A stretch of DNA of 64,000 nucleotides, from positions 729,502 to 793,501 of the forward strand of contig WMKK01000004.1 in NCBI GenBank assembly GCA_012295225.1, read 5' to 3'. Of the stretch, positions 29,351 through 38,331 are shown piece after piece. The translations under genes and the position numbers were made by a program. Below the pieces are notes generated by a model. The model ran no database searches and was not told where the DNA came from. It was given only the letters and a program-made list of their open reading frames with translations. Source of the stretch: Ostreococcus mediterraneus (Eukaryota > Chlorophyta > Mamiellophyceae > Mamiellales > Bathycoccaceae). Every line of letters starts with the position of its first letter. Position 1 is the first letter of the stretch.

Positions 29351-29727
29351 AGAAACGTCCCACGGTAGACTTCGACGCATCCGCCGCGCTCCTCGCGGTT
29401 CTTTGACACATAGCCACCGTACAGAGAACCCACTCATTCGTTTTTGTTTAACAAATTTTTAGCAGAGTTGTAGTTGTATATTGCGCACACACGCGTCCTC
29501 GACGTGTCGTCGAATACACCAAGCGTCAAACGCGCCTTTTGGAATTTTTGTCGACGAAAAAAGCGCGCGGCGTTTGAGTGCCCCACTCGGCGACGCGCGA
29601 ACACGCGCGCCACTCGCCGTGGGCGCGCCGCCGCACGCGTTGCATCACCCAAAATCGTGCACTCGACGCGTGTGTGCGATATCGCGTCCGTCGTCGCCAG
29701 TGCGTGCGCGGCAAAACGCGGGATAAG
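29351..29727. other. Intergenic region between NAD kinase and the dicarboxylate carrier
   Basis: About 380 bases with an AT-richer part (29430-29480) suited to polyadenylation of NAD kinase, then GC-rich sequence leading to the carrier ATG. Overlapping Arg-rich frames on both strands look like composition artefacts. No feature is called. Confidence 0.4.
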
Positions 29728-30693
29728 ATGAGCCAGCAGCCGCAGCCGCCCCAACCCGCGGCGGCGTGGAAGGGCTTCGCCAGCGGTTCCCTGGGCGCCA
29801 TGGCCTCCGGCGCGGTGACGCACCCGATTGATTTGGTTAAAGTTCGCATGCAGCTCTACGGGTCGTGCACCGAGGGCGCGGCGGCGTTGGCTGCGGAGCG
29901 CGGGACGAGCGCGGGCGTCGCTCGGGCCGCGCCTGGGATGTTCGCCACTGGCGCTACGGTATTGCGCACCGAAGGCGTGTTCGGGCTCTACAAAGGCTTA
30001 TCGGCGAGCTTGTTGCGACAGGCGAGTTTTATCGGCACGAAGTTTGGGGCGTATGATGTGTTGAAGTCGGTTGCGCGGACGACGAGCGACGGAGACGGCA
30101 AGCTTCCGTTTTGGAAGATGACTATGTGCGGCATCGGGGCCGGTGCGATCGGTGCGGCGGTGGGAAACCCTGCGGATTTAGCCATGGTCCGCATGCAAGC
30201 CGATGGACGGCTTCCGGTAGCGTTGCGGCGAAATTATCGTAACGGAGCCGACGCGTTGTTTCGCGTCGGTCGCGAGGAGGGCGTCTTCGCTCTTTGGCGA
30301 GGATGCATGCCAACGGTGAATCGAGCGATGATTGTCACCGCGAGTCAGATGGCGGTGTATGACCAGGCAAAGCATTACATCTTAGATCACACGTCGCTGA
30401 GCGATGGATTGACGGTGCAGACGGGGGCGTCGTTTGCCGCGGGTGTCGTCGCGGCGTTGACATCCAACCCAATCGACCTCGCAAAATCACGCTTAATGAG
30501 CATGAAGGCGGACGAGAAGACGGGGAAAATGCCATACTCCGGAACGTTGGACTGTTTAGCGAAGACCGTGCGCGCCGAAGGGGTGAGTGCGGTGTATAAA
30601 GGGTTGGTGCCGACGGTGGCGAGGCAAGTACCGCTCAACATTGTGCGCTTTGTCTCCGTTGAATACTTCAAGCAAGTGTTCGAAAAACTCTAA
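29728..30693 (+). CDS. Mitochondrial dicarboxylate carrier (DIC/UCP-like, SLC25 family)
   Basis: A 321-residue mitochondrial carrier with three repeats, each carrying the P-x-[DE]-x-x-[KR] signature: HPIDLVKVRMQ, NPADLAMVRMQ and NPIDLAKSRLM. Six transmembrane helices are expected. The second repeat (NPADLAMVRMQADGRLP, RRNYRN, ALWRGCMPTVNRAMIVTASQ) is very close to the plant DIC group, which exchanges malate, oxaloacetate, succinate, phosphate and sulfate across the inner mitochondrial membrane. Uncoupling proteins are the nearest alternative. The Gly/Ala-rich insert after the first signature (about 45-65) is typical of DICs. The ATG at 29728 (MSQQPQPPQP) is the usual short lead before the first helix; upstream sequence in frame is Arg-rich. 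Confidence 0.9.
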   Translation: MSQQPQPPQPAAAWKGFASGSLGAMASGAVTHPIDLVKVRMQLYGSCTEGAAALAAERGTSAGVARAAPGMFATGATVLRTEGVFGLYKGLSASLLRQASFIGTKFGAYDVLKSVARTTSDGDGKLPFWKMTMCGIGAGAIGAAVGNPADLAMVRMQADGRLPVALRRNYRNGADALFRVGREEGVFALWRGCMPTVNRAMIVTASQMAVYDQAKHYILDHTSLSDGLTVQTGASFAAGVVAALTSNPIDLAKSRLMSMKADEKTGKMPYSGTLDCLAKTVRAEGVSAVYKGLVPTVARQVPLNIVRFVSVEYFKQVFEKL

Positions 30694-30835
30694 CTCGTTC
30701 GTCGAAAGCGCGTGTGTTGGCCCTAAACTATTCTTTGCTCGTATTGTTATATGCATTCATATATATCTAGCTCAACAAGACACGCCTCGCGCGTCACTCG
30801 TCGCCTCGCGCCGTCGTCCCGTCAGACGACGGACA

Positions 30836-32155
30836 ATGTCAAAATCCCTCGACGAAATTGCCGACTTGCAAGCAGTCGCTCGCGGATGCTACGAAGATCG
30901 ATTTTGTATCCCGATTGACAGCGACGCGAGCGATGTCGCGTCGACTGAGCCTGATGTGCTCTCTCGAGACGCACACGTGGATTACCTGCTCAAAGGCTTG
31001 CGCGCGCTACCTCAAGGCTTTACCTCGCTCGATGCGTCGCGCACCTGGGTGGTGTACTGGTGCACGCACGGCTTAGCGTTGCTGGGGTACGATTTGCACG
31101 TCGAGGACGAAGCGCTGGCGCGCGATGTGGTTGAGTTTTTGAAGAGCTGTCGCCCGAGCGCTGGACTCGGCGTCGGCGGTTTCGGCGGCGGTCCGGGACA
31201 GATACCGCATCTCGCCACGACCTACGCGGCGACATGCGCGTTGGTGACGATAGGAACGGACTATGCGCGCGAAGCGTTAGATTTTGATGCGATTCGTGCG
31301 TTTTTACGCGCGATGAAGGACCGGGACGGCGGCTTTCGCGTGCACGAAGGTGGAGAAATCGATGTTCGCGGATGCTACGCCGCGCTCGCCACCGCGCATT
31401 TGTGCGACATACTCGATGGCGGGCTTGTGAGCGGCGTTAGCGCCTTTGTGGAGCGTTGTCAGAGCTACGAGGGTGGAATCGGAGGTGAACCTTTTGGGGA
31501 GGCGCACGGCGGGTACACGTTTTGCGGTTTAGCCGCGTGCTGGCTTGCACGCGATCCCAATCGGCTCGACTTACCCAGCCTTGAGCGATGGCTCGCGAAT
31601 AGACAAGGTGAAGTCGAAGGTGGATTTAATGGCCGCACCAACAAGCTCGTGGATGGGTGCTACTCGTTTTGGCAGGGTGGATGTTTTCCGATGTTGGAGC
31701 GCTGCACCAACATGCTGTTGGTTCGATGCATCGAACAAAGTCGTTCCACGCGGTATTCGACGTCGCGAGTCCACATAGATACGTCATTAATTGAGTCCGA
31801 GCCACGACCGATAGGTGTGTGCGCAGCGACGGTGTTTCCACCGAAGCCAGCGGTTGGTTCAGCGTCCTTTGCGGCGAACGCGTTGCAAGGATGGATTTTG
31901 GATTGTTGCCAGTCCGACCACGGCGGCGGTGGTTTGCGCGATAAACCCGGCGTCGGTCGAGATCATTATCACACGTGTTACTGTTTGAGTGGGTTGAGCG
32001 TGGCGCAGCATTACGGGCGGTGCGATACCATCGATGTCGTTGGCCCAGAGACGAATGTTGTCGCAAAAATCGATCCCGTGTTGAACGTCGTTGAACACAA
32101 GTACAAGGCTTGGATGGCTCTCATCGAAGCCAAAGACGATGCTGTAGAAAACTAA
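30836..32155 (+). CDS. Protein farnesyltransferase beta subunit
   Basis: A 439-residue alpha/alpha-barrel prenyltransferase subunit. Its internal repeats have the G-G-F/Y-x-G pattern: GLGVGGFGGGPGQIPHLATT, DRDGGFRVHEGGEIDVRGCY, YEGGIGGEPFGEAHGGYTFC, EVEGGFNGRTNKLVDGCYSF and GGGLRDKPGVGRDHYHTCYC. Zinc ligands fit the Asp and Cys of LVDGCYSFW and the His of DHYHTCYCLSGLS. With the alpha subunit (not in this window) it attaches farnesyl to C-terminal CaaX cysteines. The long farnesyl-type C-terminal region and DHYHTCYCLSG favour FTase over the geranylgeranyl type I beta subunit. The ATG at 30836 (MSKSLDEIAD) is the first credible start. ICMT, the last step of the same pathway, is at 50243-50830. 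Confidence 0.92.
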   Translation: MSKSLDEIADLQAVARGCYEDRFCIPIDSDASDVASTEPDVLSRDAHVDYLLKGLRALPQGFTSLDASRTWVVYWCTHGLALLGYDLHVEDEALARDVVEFLKSCRPSAGLGVGGFGGGPGQIPHLATTYAATCALVTIGTDYAREALDFDAIRAFLRAMKDRDGGFRVHEGGEIDVRGCYAALATAHLCDILDGGLVSGVSAFVERCQSYEGGIGGEPFGEAHGGYTFCGLAACWLARDPNRLDLPSLERWLANRQGEVEGGFNGRTNKLVDGCYSFWQGGCFPMLERCTNMLLVRCIEQSRSTRYSTSRVHIDTSLIESEPRPIGVCAATVFPPKPAVGSASFAANALQGWILDCCQSDHGGGGLRDKPGVGRDHYHTCYCLSGLSVAQHYGRCDTIDVVGPETNVVAKIDPVLNVVEHKYKAWMALIEAKDDAVEN

Positions 32156-32215
32156 TAATCAATTGTCGTCCAATATCACACCACTAGTAGTTGTAGCTCG
32201 CTAACTAATAAAAAA

Positions 32216-32896
32216 TCAACTCCGAATTCTAGTCATTCGCCGCTTGGCGCCAAACGCCACGCCTCCCAGTAACGCAAGCATCCCCATCACGAACCCGATT
32301 CTCTCCTCAATCGTAACCGCATCATCACCGCCAAGTTCGCCAAATCCACCTTTATCGACGTCGTCATCGACCGCACTCACTATCTCACTAAAAGACTTGT
32401 TGCGCAGCGCGTCTAGTACGTACGCGTCTCGCTGCGCCACCTTTGTCTGGCTTTGTTCCAATATCCAACGCTCGAGCAACTTTCTAAATAATCTAGTCTT
32501 TACCCTAATAGTAACAGTGGAGATCACAATGCAAGACGACGTCTTCGGCACGTCCACATACCGCTCGCCGACGTTAAAATCCATGATGTGCGACCCGATG
32601 CAAGGTATCACGCGCGTGCGCCTCGTCAACGCCTTTGGGTCAAACTCAGACTCTTCATGGTACGCTTGTGACTTTCGCGCAAACTTGGCGAGGAACTTCG
32701 GTACCCGTAGGTTCGGTTCAGAGTATATGCGTCTCGAGAGCTCGCGATTTGGCCCGAACACGTCGACGTTGTCCCACCGCAACATGCGCAAGCCTTCGAC
32801 GTGCACGCGGCGTTGAAACGAAGAGCACAGCATCATGTCGTAATACTCCTTCGCGGTGACTGGGTACGTGGTCTCATACCGCGCTTCGCGCACCAT
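32216..32896 (-). CDS. START-like lipid-binding domain protein with C-terminal membrane helix
   Basis: A 226-residue protein I can only place loosely. From MVREARYETTYPVTAKEYYD to about residue 165 the order of strands and helices, with an opening YPVTAKEYYDMMLCSSFQ helix and Arg/Val-rich strands, looks like a START/SRPBCC or DUF2505-type fold for lipid or isoprenoid binding. A C-terminal hydrophobic helix (IGFVMGMLALLGGVAFGAKR) followed by basic residues suggests a tail anchor in an organelle or ER membrane. The frame is open upstream through Pro-rich and Arg-rich sequence; the ATG at 32896 gives the clean domain start. Its 3' end lies 60 bases from the farnesyltransferase stop. Confidence 0.5.
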   Translation of the reverse strand: MVREARYETTYPVTAKEYYDMMLCSSFQRRVHVEGLRMLRWDNVDVFGPNRELSRRIYSEPNLRVPKFLAKFARKSQAYHEESEFDPKALTRRTRVIPCIGSHIMDFNVGERYVDVPKTSSCIVISTVTIRVKTRLFRKLLERWILEQSQTKVAQRDAYVLDALRNKSFSEIVSAVDDDVDKGGFGELGGDDAVTIEERIGFVMGMLALLGGVAFGAKRRMTRIRS

Positions 32897-33084
32897 GCCT
32901 GGCGCCGGCGGCGGCGGCGGCGGAGCCCGCGGCGCGCCCAGCGCACACTGAAGTTGAGCCCTTCGGCGGCGAGGTAAAAATAAAACTTCCAAAGGTTCGC
33001 ATGCGCGCGCGAAACACAACGTCGAGATATACGTAATACAAACACGGCTACACATCACGAGCTAAATATCAAACCACCCCGCGA

Positions 33085-33185
33085 TCACGCCGGCTTACGA
33101 TTCGCGAGCGGAACGTCATCGTCTGAATCGTCGTCGTCCACGACGGTGGTCGTCGGCGCCGGCGTCGGCTCAGGCTTCACCTCAA
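33085..33185 (-). CDS. 3' end of a second copy of the lysine-rich gene (runs into the gap)
   Basis: Bases 33091-33185 are identical to 37675-37769, the 3' part of the lysine-rich gene at 37624-38208. This copy reads to NRKPA and stops at 33085-33087. The other copy diverges after NRKP and runs on for 14 more residues. Everything upstream of 33185 is hidden in the N gap, so it is unknown whether this is a whole gene, a fragment, or the same locus placed twice. Confidence 0.8.
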
Positions 33186-33820
33186 NNNNNNNNNNNNNNN
33201 NNNNNNNNNNNNNNNNNNNNNNNNNNNNNNNNNNNNNNNNNNNNNNNNNNNNNNNNNNNNNNNNNNNNNNNNNNNNNNNNNNNNNNNNNNNNNNNNNNNN
33301 NNNNNNNNNNNNNNNNNNNNNNNNNNNNNNNNNNNNNNNNNNNNNNNNNNNNNNNNNNNNNNNNNNNNNNNNNNNNNNNNNNNNNNNNNNNNNNNNNNNN
33401 NNNNNNNNNNNNNNNNNNNNNNNNNNNNNNNNNNNNNNNNNNNNNNNNNNNNNNNNNNNNNNNNNNNNNNNNNNNNNNNNNNNNNNNNNNNNNNNNNNNN
33501 NNNNNNNNNNNNNNNNNNNNNNNNNNNNNNNNNNNNNNNNNNNNNNNNNNNNNNNNNNNNNNNNNNNNNNNNNNNNNNNNNNNNNNNNNNNNNNNNNNNN
33601 NNNNNNNNNNNNNNNNNNNNNNNNNNNNNNNNNNNNNNNNNNNNNNNNNNNNNNNNNNNNNNNNNNNNNNNNNNNNNNNNNNNNNNNNNNNNNNNNNNNN
33701 NNNNNNNNNNNNNNNNNNNNNNNNNNNNNNNNNNNNNNNNNNNNNNNNNNNNNNNNNNNNNNNNNNNNNNNNNNNNNNNNNNNNNNNNNNNNNNNNNNNN
33801 NNNNNNNNNNNNNNNNNNNN
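33186..33820. other. Assembly gap (N)
   Basis: All positions are N. Unresolved repeats on both sides (the duplicated gene end to the left and a 62-bp tandem repeat to the right) are the likely cause. The written length may not be the true length. Confidence 0.95.
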
Positions 33821-34005
33821 GCGTATGCGCTATGCAATGGTCCAACGCGTGCGCCGACGACGATGACGTACGTAGAGTACGCGCGTATGCGCTATGAAAT
33901 GGTCCAACGCGTGCGCCGACGACGATGACGTACGTAGAGTACGCGCGTATGCGCTATGAAATGGTCCAACGCGTGCGCCGACGACGATGACGACGACGCG
34001 CGCGC
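33821..34005. repeat. 62-bp tandem repeat beside the gap
   Basis: Unit starts at 33821, 33883 and 33945 (each opening GCGTATGCGCTATG) show a period of 62 bases, with about 2.7 copies visible and almost no divergence (one C/A change seen). The array probably extends into the gap. It passes into GAC/GTC trinucleotide runs (about 33985-34120) upstream of the surface-protein gene. Confidence 0.9.
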
Positions 34006-34086
34006 GTAACACCCTTCGTCGTCGTCGTCGACGCGCGACGACGACGACGGCGGCGGCGACAGACCCGCGCGCGCGCGACGTTGCGC

Positions 34087-34124
<38 letters not shown>

Positions 34125-34125
34125 G

Positions 34126-37100
34126 ATGGCGCGGTACGGCGCGACCGCGCGCCGACGGCCGGAGATGGACGACGGCGGTGGCGGTCGGTTAATGCGATCT
34201 CGCGCGACCGACGCGCGGTGGTTGACGTGGGGCGCGGGCGTTCGACGCGCGGTGGCGGTGGCGGTGCTCGTCTCGGCGGTCGCCGCGGTGGCGGTGTCGT
34301 CGAGCGGAGAGTTCTTCGACGCGATGTGGTCGCGCGGTGGTGCGCTGGAGGAACGGTCGACGCGATTGATGACGGCGCGCGAGCTCGAGGCGGTGGTCCG
34401 CACGGATGTGCGTTCGAGGCGATTCCAGCGTGAGCTCGAAGAGAGAGAGAGACGAGGGGATGTTCACGTCATGGATCCTGCGCTCGCGCTCGAGGAGGCG
34501 GTGCGTGCGGGCGATCCGGCAGAATTGGGCGGGTTTTTCGACTTTTTCAAGGATTGGACGAAAAAGCTGAAAAAACTCACCGGTAAGCTCTGGCGACGAC
34601 ACCTCGCGAAGTACGTTAAGCACGTCGCGAACGCGGCGAATACGGTTTACGAGAACACGCGCTTGAAGAATGTCGTCACAGATATAAACGAAGGAGTCGG
34701 TGACGCGACAAACTTTGTCAAGGACAGCACGACTTCGGCGTATTACACCTTCGGTAACACCGTCGTGAGGCACGTTGAATCATCTGTGGATGGATTCGGT
34801 TCGATCGTCAATGAAGTCGCAGATCTTGGTGAAGCTTGCGCTAAACAAGTCTCGTCGGGCGCAATTGAGGCGTTTGAGAGCGCTTCAGGCGGTTTGGATA
34901 CGCTGTACGATCAGACCACTGGTTTTATTAATGACGCCGTAGACGTGATCGAGGAGCAAGTCGATCAGATTGTCGATTTCGTCGGCGATGTCATCGAGAT
35001 ACTCAAGCTATTGTTCGGCGGTCTAGAGTGCTTGGCATCTCAGGACTTACTTTTTGACTTCGCAAAGGAACTCTCAAAGGCACAAAGTAAAGATTCAGTT
35101 TCAACCATGTTGAAAAATATACGCGAGGAAACAAAGGGTGGTGGTCTCAACAAGTACTTGAATGAAATGGACGATGCTCTTTGCCACGCAACGTGGATAA
35201 AACTCTTTCCAAACGTCAATTTGGTGGCTAACGCGTTCAAATCATTCGCGTTTGCCCTCAGGGAAGCCTGCCCGGCGATTGGTAAGGCTGGGAATTTACC
35301 AGCCTTTACTTTTGGTATTGACGTGGGCGCAGATGTCACTGCTTTCGGGGCGGTAAAAGGCATTTCCACCGAAGTAGGCGTGGGACTTGATCTCAACGGC
35401 CGACAATTCTGCTATGCCGCAGGGTGCGTCAAGTCCAACGGCTTCGCGGTTTCACTACCAGGGGCGAGCGGAAGCGCCGCCGTCGTGCTTACCGGCTATA
35501 AGGAAATTGGTTCCGTTCCTGGTCGCGCAGAGTTCTTAACGCTCGGGTTCGGTATCGACATTCCATCGCCACTACCCCCATTAGATTTTGACGTGGCTCT
35601 TACTTACGTGTACGTGGACCCGTCGCTTTCAAACTTTGCCGGCGTCTCGATTTCGTACGAAGTGGGCAGCGACGGTGGCGCTCCTAATTTACCAATAACG
35701 CTCGAAATCTCTCAGGGCACCTGTGAGGCGATATGTATCGAAAAACACGGGGGTGATTGCGGCAGTAGTGAAGGCGCCTTTCTGGGCACTCATCTGCATC
35801 CGTCAAACTCTTCTTGGGAACCGTTCGCGTTGCTTGGGAAGCCGACACCATTTTATATGGATGACATGACGGCAAAGTGCTATCTGAATCGGTACGCGGA
35901 TATCTTCAAAAAGTTTGGCACCGACCTTGAGGCGGCGAAAGCGCATTTCCATGACGTGGGTCAGCATGAAGGTCGCATTGCGCACTGTTCTATCTCTGAT
36001 GCAGATTTAAAGTGTTATTTAGCACGTTATGAAGATCTACCGTGGAGTCAACCAAACGATGGCCGCGTGCACTTTTTCGACAAAGGTTGGTCAGAAGGTC
36101 GAACTGTGAAGTGTGCGGGAGACGTAGATCGATACAAGTACAACTTTGTTGACGCCGAGCTCATGTATGATTACGACGCTGTTTGTTACATTGACAACTA
36201 TGATGATGTACGAAAGGCGTTTGGTTTTGACTTGACCAAAGCCAAGACCCATTACTTCATAAAAGGCGCATCGGAAAAGCGAAAGGCAATCTGCTCGCGA
36301 GAGCCCGTCATTGACAATTTGGACGCGATGTGTTTCGCTGCAAACTTCTGGGATATTCACCGATATTTTGGCCAGTACCCGGGTCGTGTCTCTCAGCCAA
36401 CTGATATTGCAAACATTAAGACCTTTATGCGCGTGCACCACAAACAAGAAGCACGCAAAAAGCTGAGCAAGTGTGAGCGAGTGTCGGACTCAGACTTACG
36501 CTGCTATTTGGAACGATACCCTGAAGTTCCTCGGGCGCATGATAACGATATTGAAGCCGCACGGAGACACTGGTTACACAGTGGTTGGAAAGAAGGAAAG
36601 AATCCGAAATGTGATTCTCGTCCTCACTTTTACAGACACGCCATGAAAGACAAACATTGGCCTTACATCCGTGACGATGATGCCCAGTGCTATCTTGATC
36701 GATATCCGGATATTGCGAAGAAGTACGGTCTGCTCGCCGGACAGTCGAAACTGAATCAAGCAAAGTTGCATTATATCAAAATTGGTCGGCGATTCCGAAG
36801 AGATCCGACGTGCGCGGGTCGTCACGAAGCTACGAAATGCTACATCGCTCGATACGACGACGTGCGTAAAGCCTACACGCAACACAAGTCTCTAGCTAAG
36901 GCTTTGGAGCACATGCGCACGATTGGTGTCCAAGAAGAGCGCGAGATGCGTTGCGCACTTTCGAATGAAGATCTTCGGTGCTACATGGCTCGTTATCCTC
37001 ACTTGAAGACGAAATTCGATGGTGATACCGCGTTAGCGCGGGAACACTTTTTCTCTGAAGGCTTCGAGCAAGGTTACAATCCAAAATGCGAACTCGCCAA

Positions 37101-37548
37101 GTTTCACAAGACTTTCACCGGCGATAGAATCCATGGTAACCTAGACTGGACGCTCAACGGCGAACGCGGGCTTAAGAAATGCCAAGATGACTGTCTCGCG
37201 AATCCAAAGTGCGTGGGCATCAGCTATGTATCGGGTCGGTGCCACACAAAGGGCTCACACGCATCATACGACGTCGTACCTCCACCAGATCGCCGTGACC
37301 AATTTTACTGGAGAAATATTGAAGGCTTTTTCCCCGACGGTAATGGTGACAGACAAAGTGGAATAATTGGCAGTCCCCATACGAAACACGTCAAAGGTAT
37401 CGAAGAATGCGCGCAGCTCTGTCGGGACAACAAGGCGTGCGTTGGAATTTCCTTTCATTCAAGCGGTCTTTGTCAACTCAAAGGCTGGTCTGGTCTAACG
37501 CACGACTGGCACGCCAACGGCTGGCAGTTTTATCGTAAAATTGTATGA
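34126..37548 (+). CDS. Large membrane-anchored or secreted protein with eight CY..RY repeats and two PAN/apple-like domains
   Basis: About 1,140 residues, not a protein I know. One N-terminal hydrophobic segment (about 38-60, RRAVAVAVLVSAVAAVAVSS) acts as a signal or anchor. A helical region follows with a basic amphipathic start (FFDFFKDWTKKLKKLTGKLW). A beta-rich part (about 390-560) includes GIDVGADVTAFGAVKG and CYAAGCVKSNGFAV. Residues about 580-990 carry eight repeats of roughly 45 residues of the form C-Y-[LIM]-x-R-Y-x-D-[ILV] ... H-F/Y-x-x-x-G-x-x-E-G-R ... C (for example KCYLNRYADIFKKFG, RCYLERYPEVPRAH, QCYLDRYPDIAKKYG). Related repeats occur in bacterial and algal surface proteins. 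Two PAN/apple-like domains close it (LKKCQDDCLANPKCVGISYV; IEECAQLCRDNKACVGISFH). Binding to carbohydrate or protein outside the cell is the likely role. The ATG at 34126 is the first after GAC repeats. Confidence 0.75.
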   Translation: MARYGATARRRPEMDDGGGGRLMRSRATDARWLTWGAGVRRAVAVAVLVSAVAAVAVSSSGEFFDAMWSRGGALEERSTRLMTARELEAVVRTDVRSRRFQRELEERERRGDVHVMDPALALEEAVRAGDPAELGGFFDFFKDWTKKLKKLTGKLWRRHLAKYVKHVANAANTVYENTRLKNVVTDINEGVGDATNFVKDSTTSAYYTFGNTVVRHVESSVDGFGSIVNEVADLGEACAKQVSSGAIEAFESASGGLDTLYDQTTGFINDAVDVIEEQVDQIVDFVGDVIEILKLLFGGLECLASQDLLFDFAKELSKAQSKDSVSTMLKNIREETKGGGLNKYLNEMDDALCHATWIKLFPNVNLVANAFKSFAFALREACPAIGKAGNLPAFTFGIDVGADVTAFGAVKGISTEVGVGLDLNGRQFCYAAGCVKSNGFAVSLPGASGSAAVVLTGYKEIGSVPGRAEFLTLGFGIDIPSPLPPLDFDVALTYVYVDPSLSNFAGVSISYEVGSDGGAPNLPITLEISQGTCEAICIEKHGGDCGSSEGAFLGTHLHPSNSSWEPFALLGKPTPFYMDDMTAKCYLNRYADIFKKFGTDLEAAKAHFHDVGQHEGRIAHCSISDADLKCYLARYEDLPWSQPNDGRVHFFDKGWSEGRTVKCAGDVDRYKYNFVDAELMYDYDAVCYIDNYDDVRKAFGFDLTKAKTHYFIKGASEKRKAICSREPVIDNLDAMCFAANFWDIHRYFGQYPGRVSQPTDIANIKTFMRVHHKQEARKKLSKCERVSDSDLRCYLERYPEVPRAHDNDIEAARRHWLHSGWKEGKNPKCDSRPHFYRHAMKDKHWPYIRDDDAQCYLDRYPDIAKKYGLLAGQSKLNQAKLHYIKIGRRFRRDPTCAGRHEATKCYIARYDDVRKAYTQHKSLAKALEHMRTIGVQEEREMRCALSNEDLRCYMARYPHLKTKFDGDTALAREHFFSEGFEQGYNPKCELAKFHKTFTGDRIHGNLDWTLNGERGLKKCQDDCLANPKCVGISYVSGRCHTKGSHASYDVVPPPDRRDQFYWRNIEGFFPDGNGDRQSGIIGSPHTKHVKGIEECAQLCRDNKACVGISFHSSGLCQLKGWSGLTHDWHANGWQFYRKIV

Positions 37549-37623
37549 ACGTGTACGATCGAGGACGAATTATAATAATTGTAATCTCCACGAATGTCCA
37601 TCATCGTCGTTGACAGTGACAAA

Positions 37624-38208
37624 TTATGACTCGACATGTGTACCCACGTATGACGTCGAGTGGGTACACACGCGCGGCTTACGATTCGCGAGCGGAACGT
37701 CATCGTCTGAATCGTCGTCGTCCACGACGGTGGTCGTCGGCGCCGGCGTCGGCTCAGGCTTCACCTCAATCTTCACCTCCGCCGCCGCACCGTNACCGCC
37801 ACCCTCCGTCTTCGCCACCTTCTTCACCGTCATCTTCGGTACCGCGCGGCCTTTAGACTTCAAAAACCGCGCGTACGCGTTCTTCTGCTCCTCCGCCGAC
37901 TCCAACAACCCGTGCTCCATCAACCACGTCTCCGCCATGACTGACTTTGGATTCTGCACTCGCAACGACGCGTAAAACTTCCGCAACGGATCCGCCTCAT
38001 CCGGNGTATCGCGCTTCTGTCCGTGCAAATCGTACTTGGTCAACGCCTCCTTGTCCTCGCTCGCTTTCTTCTTCGCCTTTGCCTTTTTTGCCTTTGCCTT
38101 CGTTGCCTTTGCCTTTGTCTTGGCTTTCTTCGTCTTCGTCGCCGTGGTCTTCTTCACGCCCTTGCCTGACGCCTTCACCGCGGGTTTCTTCGCCGCCTTC
38201 GGAGCCAT
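37624..38208 (-). CDS. Lysine-rich nuclear-type protein between two hairpins (duplicated gene)
   Basis: A 194-residue frame with two ambiguous bases (37794, 38005). The first 55 residues are Lys/Ala-rich (histone H1-tail-like). A conserved-looking block follows, DLHGQKRD then PLRKFYASLRVQNPKS and WLMEHGLLESAEEQKNAYAR, reminiscent of a block in small Lys-rich plant nuclear proteins. The C-terminal third is Pro/Val/Asp-rich, with VKPEPTPAPTTT and an acidic DDDDSDDD. Up to NRKP it matches the fragment at 33085-33185. After that this copy reads 14 residues encoded by a hairpin (37637-37670) before stopping. The more natural end is probably NRKPA in the other copy, so this one may be an altered duplicate. 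The ambiguity codes suggest reads from two near-identical copies were merged. Confidence 0.6.
   Translation of the reverse strand: MAPKAAKKPAVKASGKGVKKTTATKTKKAKTKAKATKAKAKKAKAKKKASEDKEALTKYDLHGQKRDXPDEADPLRKFYASLRVQNPKSVMAETWLMEHGLLESAEEQKNAYARFLKSKGRAVPKMTVKKVAKTEGGGXGAAAEVKIEVKPEPTPAPTTTVVDDDDSDDDVPLANRKPRVCTHSTSYVGTHVES
37637..37670. repeat. Inverted repeat, 10-bp arms TGTGTACCCA / TGGGTACACA
   Basis: Perfect 10-bp arms with a 14-base loop (37647-37660). It lies five to forty bases beyond the point where the lysine-rich gene copies diverge (37674/37675). The stem core GTACCCA/TGGGTAC is shared with the hairpin at 38289-38328. Confidence 0.8.
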
Positions 38209-38288
38209 CGTCCGTGCGCGCGCGGAGGCGACGACGACTGGCGACGACGAACGGCGCGGCGCCGATGGCGATTTTCGACGAATTCAAA

Positions 38289-38328
38289 TTGTATGTACCC
38301 AGTCGAAGGTATGAGTGGGTACATACAA
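38289..38328. repeat. Inverted repeat, 13-bp arms TTGTATGTACCCA / TGGGTACATACAA
   Basis: Perfect 13-bp arms with a 14-base loop (38302-38315), on the 5' side of the lysine-rich gene. The loop shares the words GTCGA and TATGA with the loop of the hairpin at 37637-37670 but in the opposite order. Together the two hairpins bound a unit of 692 bases. Confidence 0.8.
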
Positions 38329-38331
38329 CGA

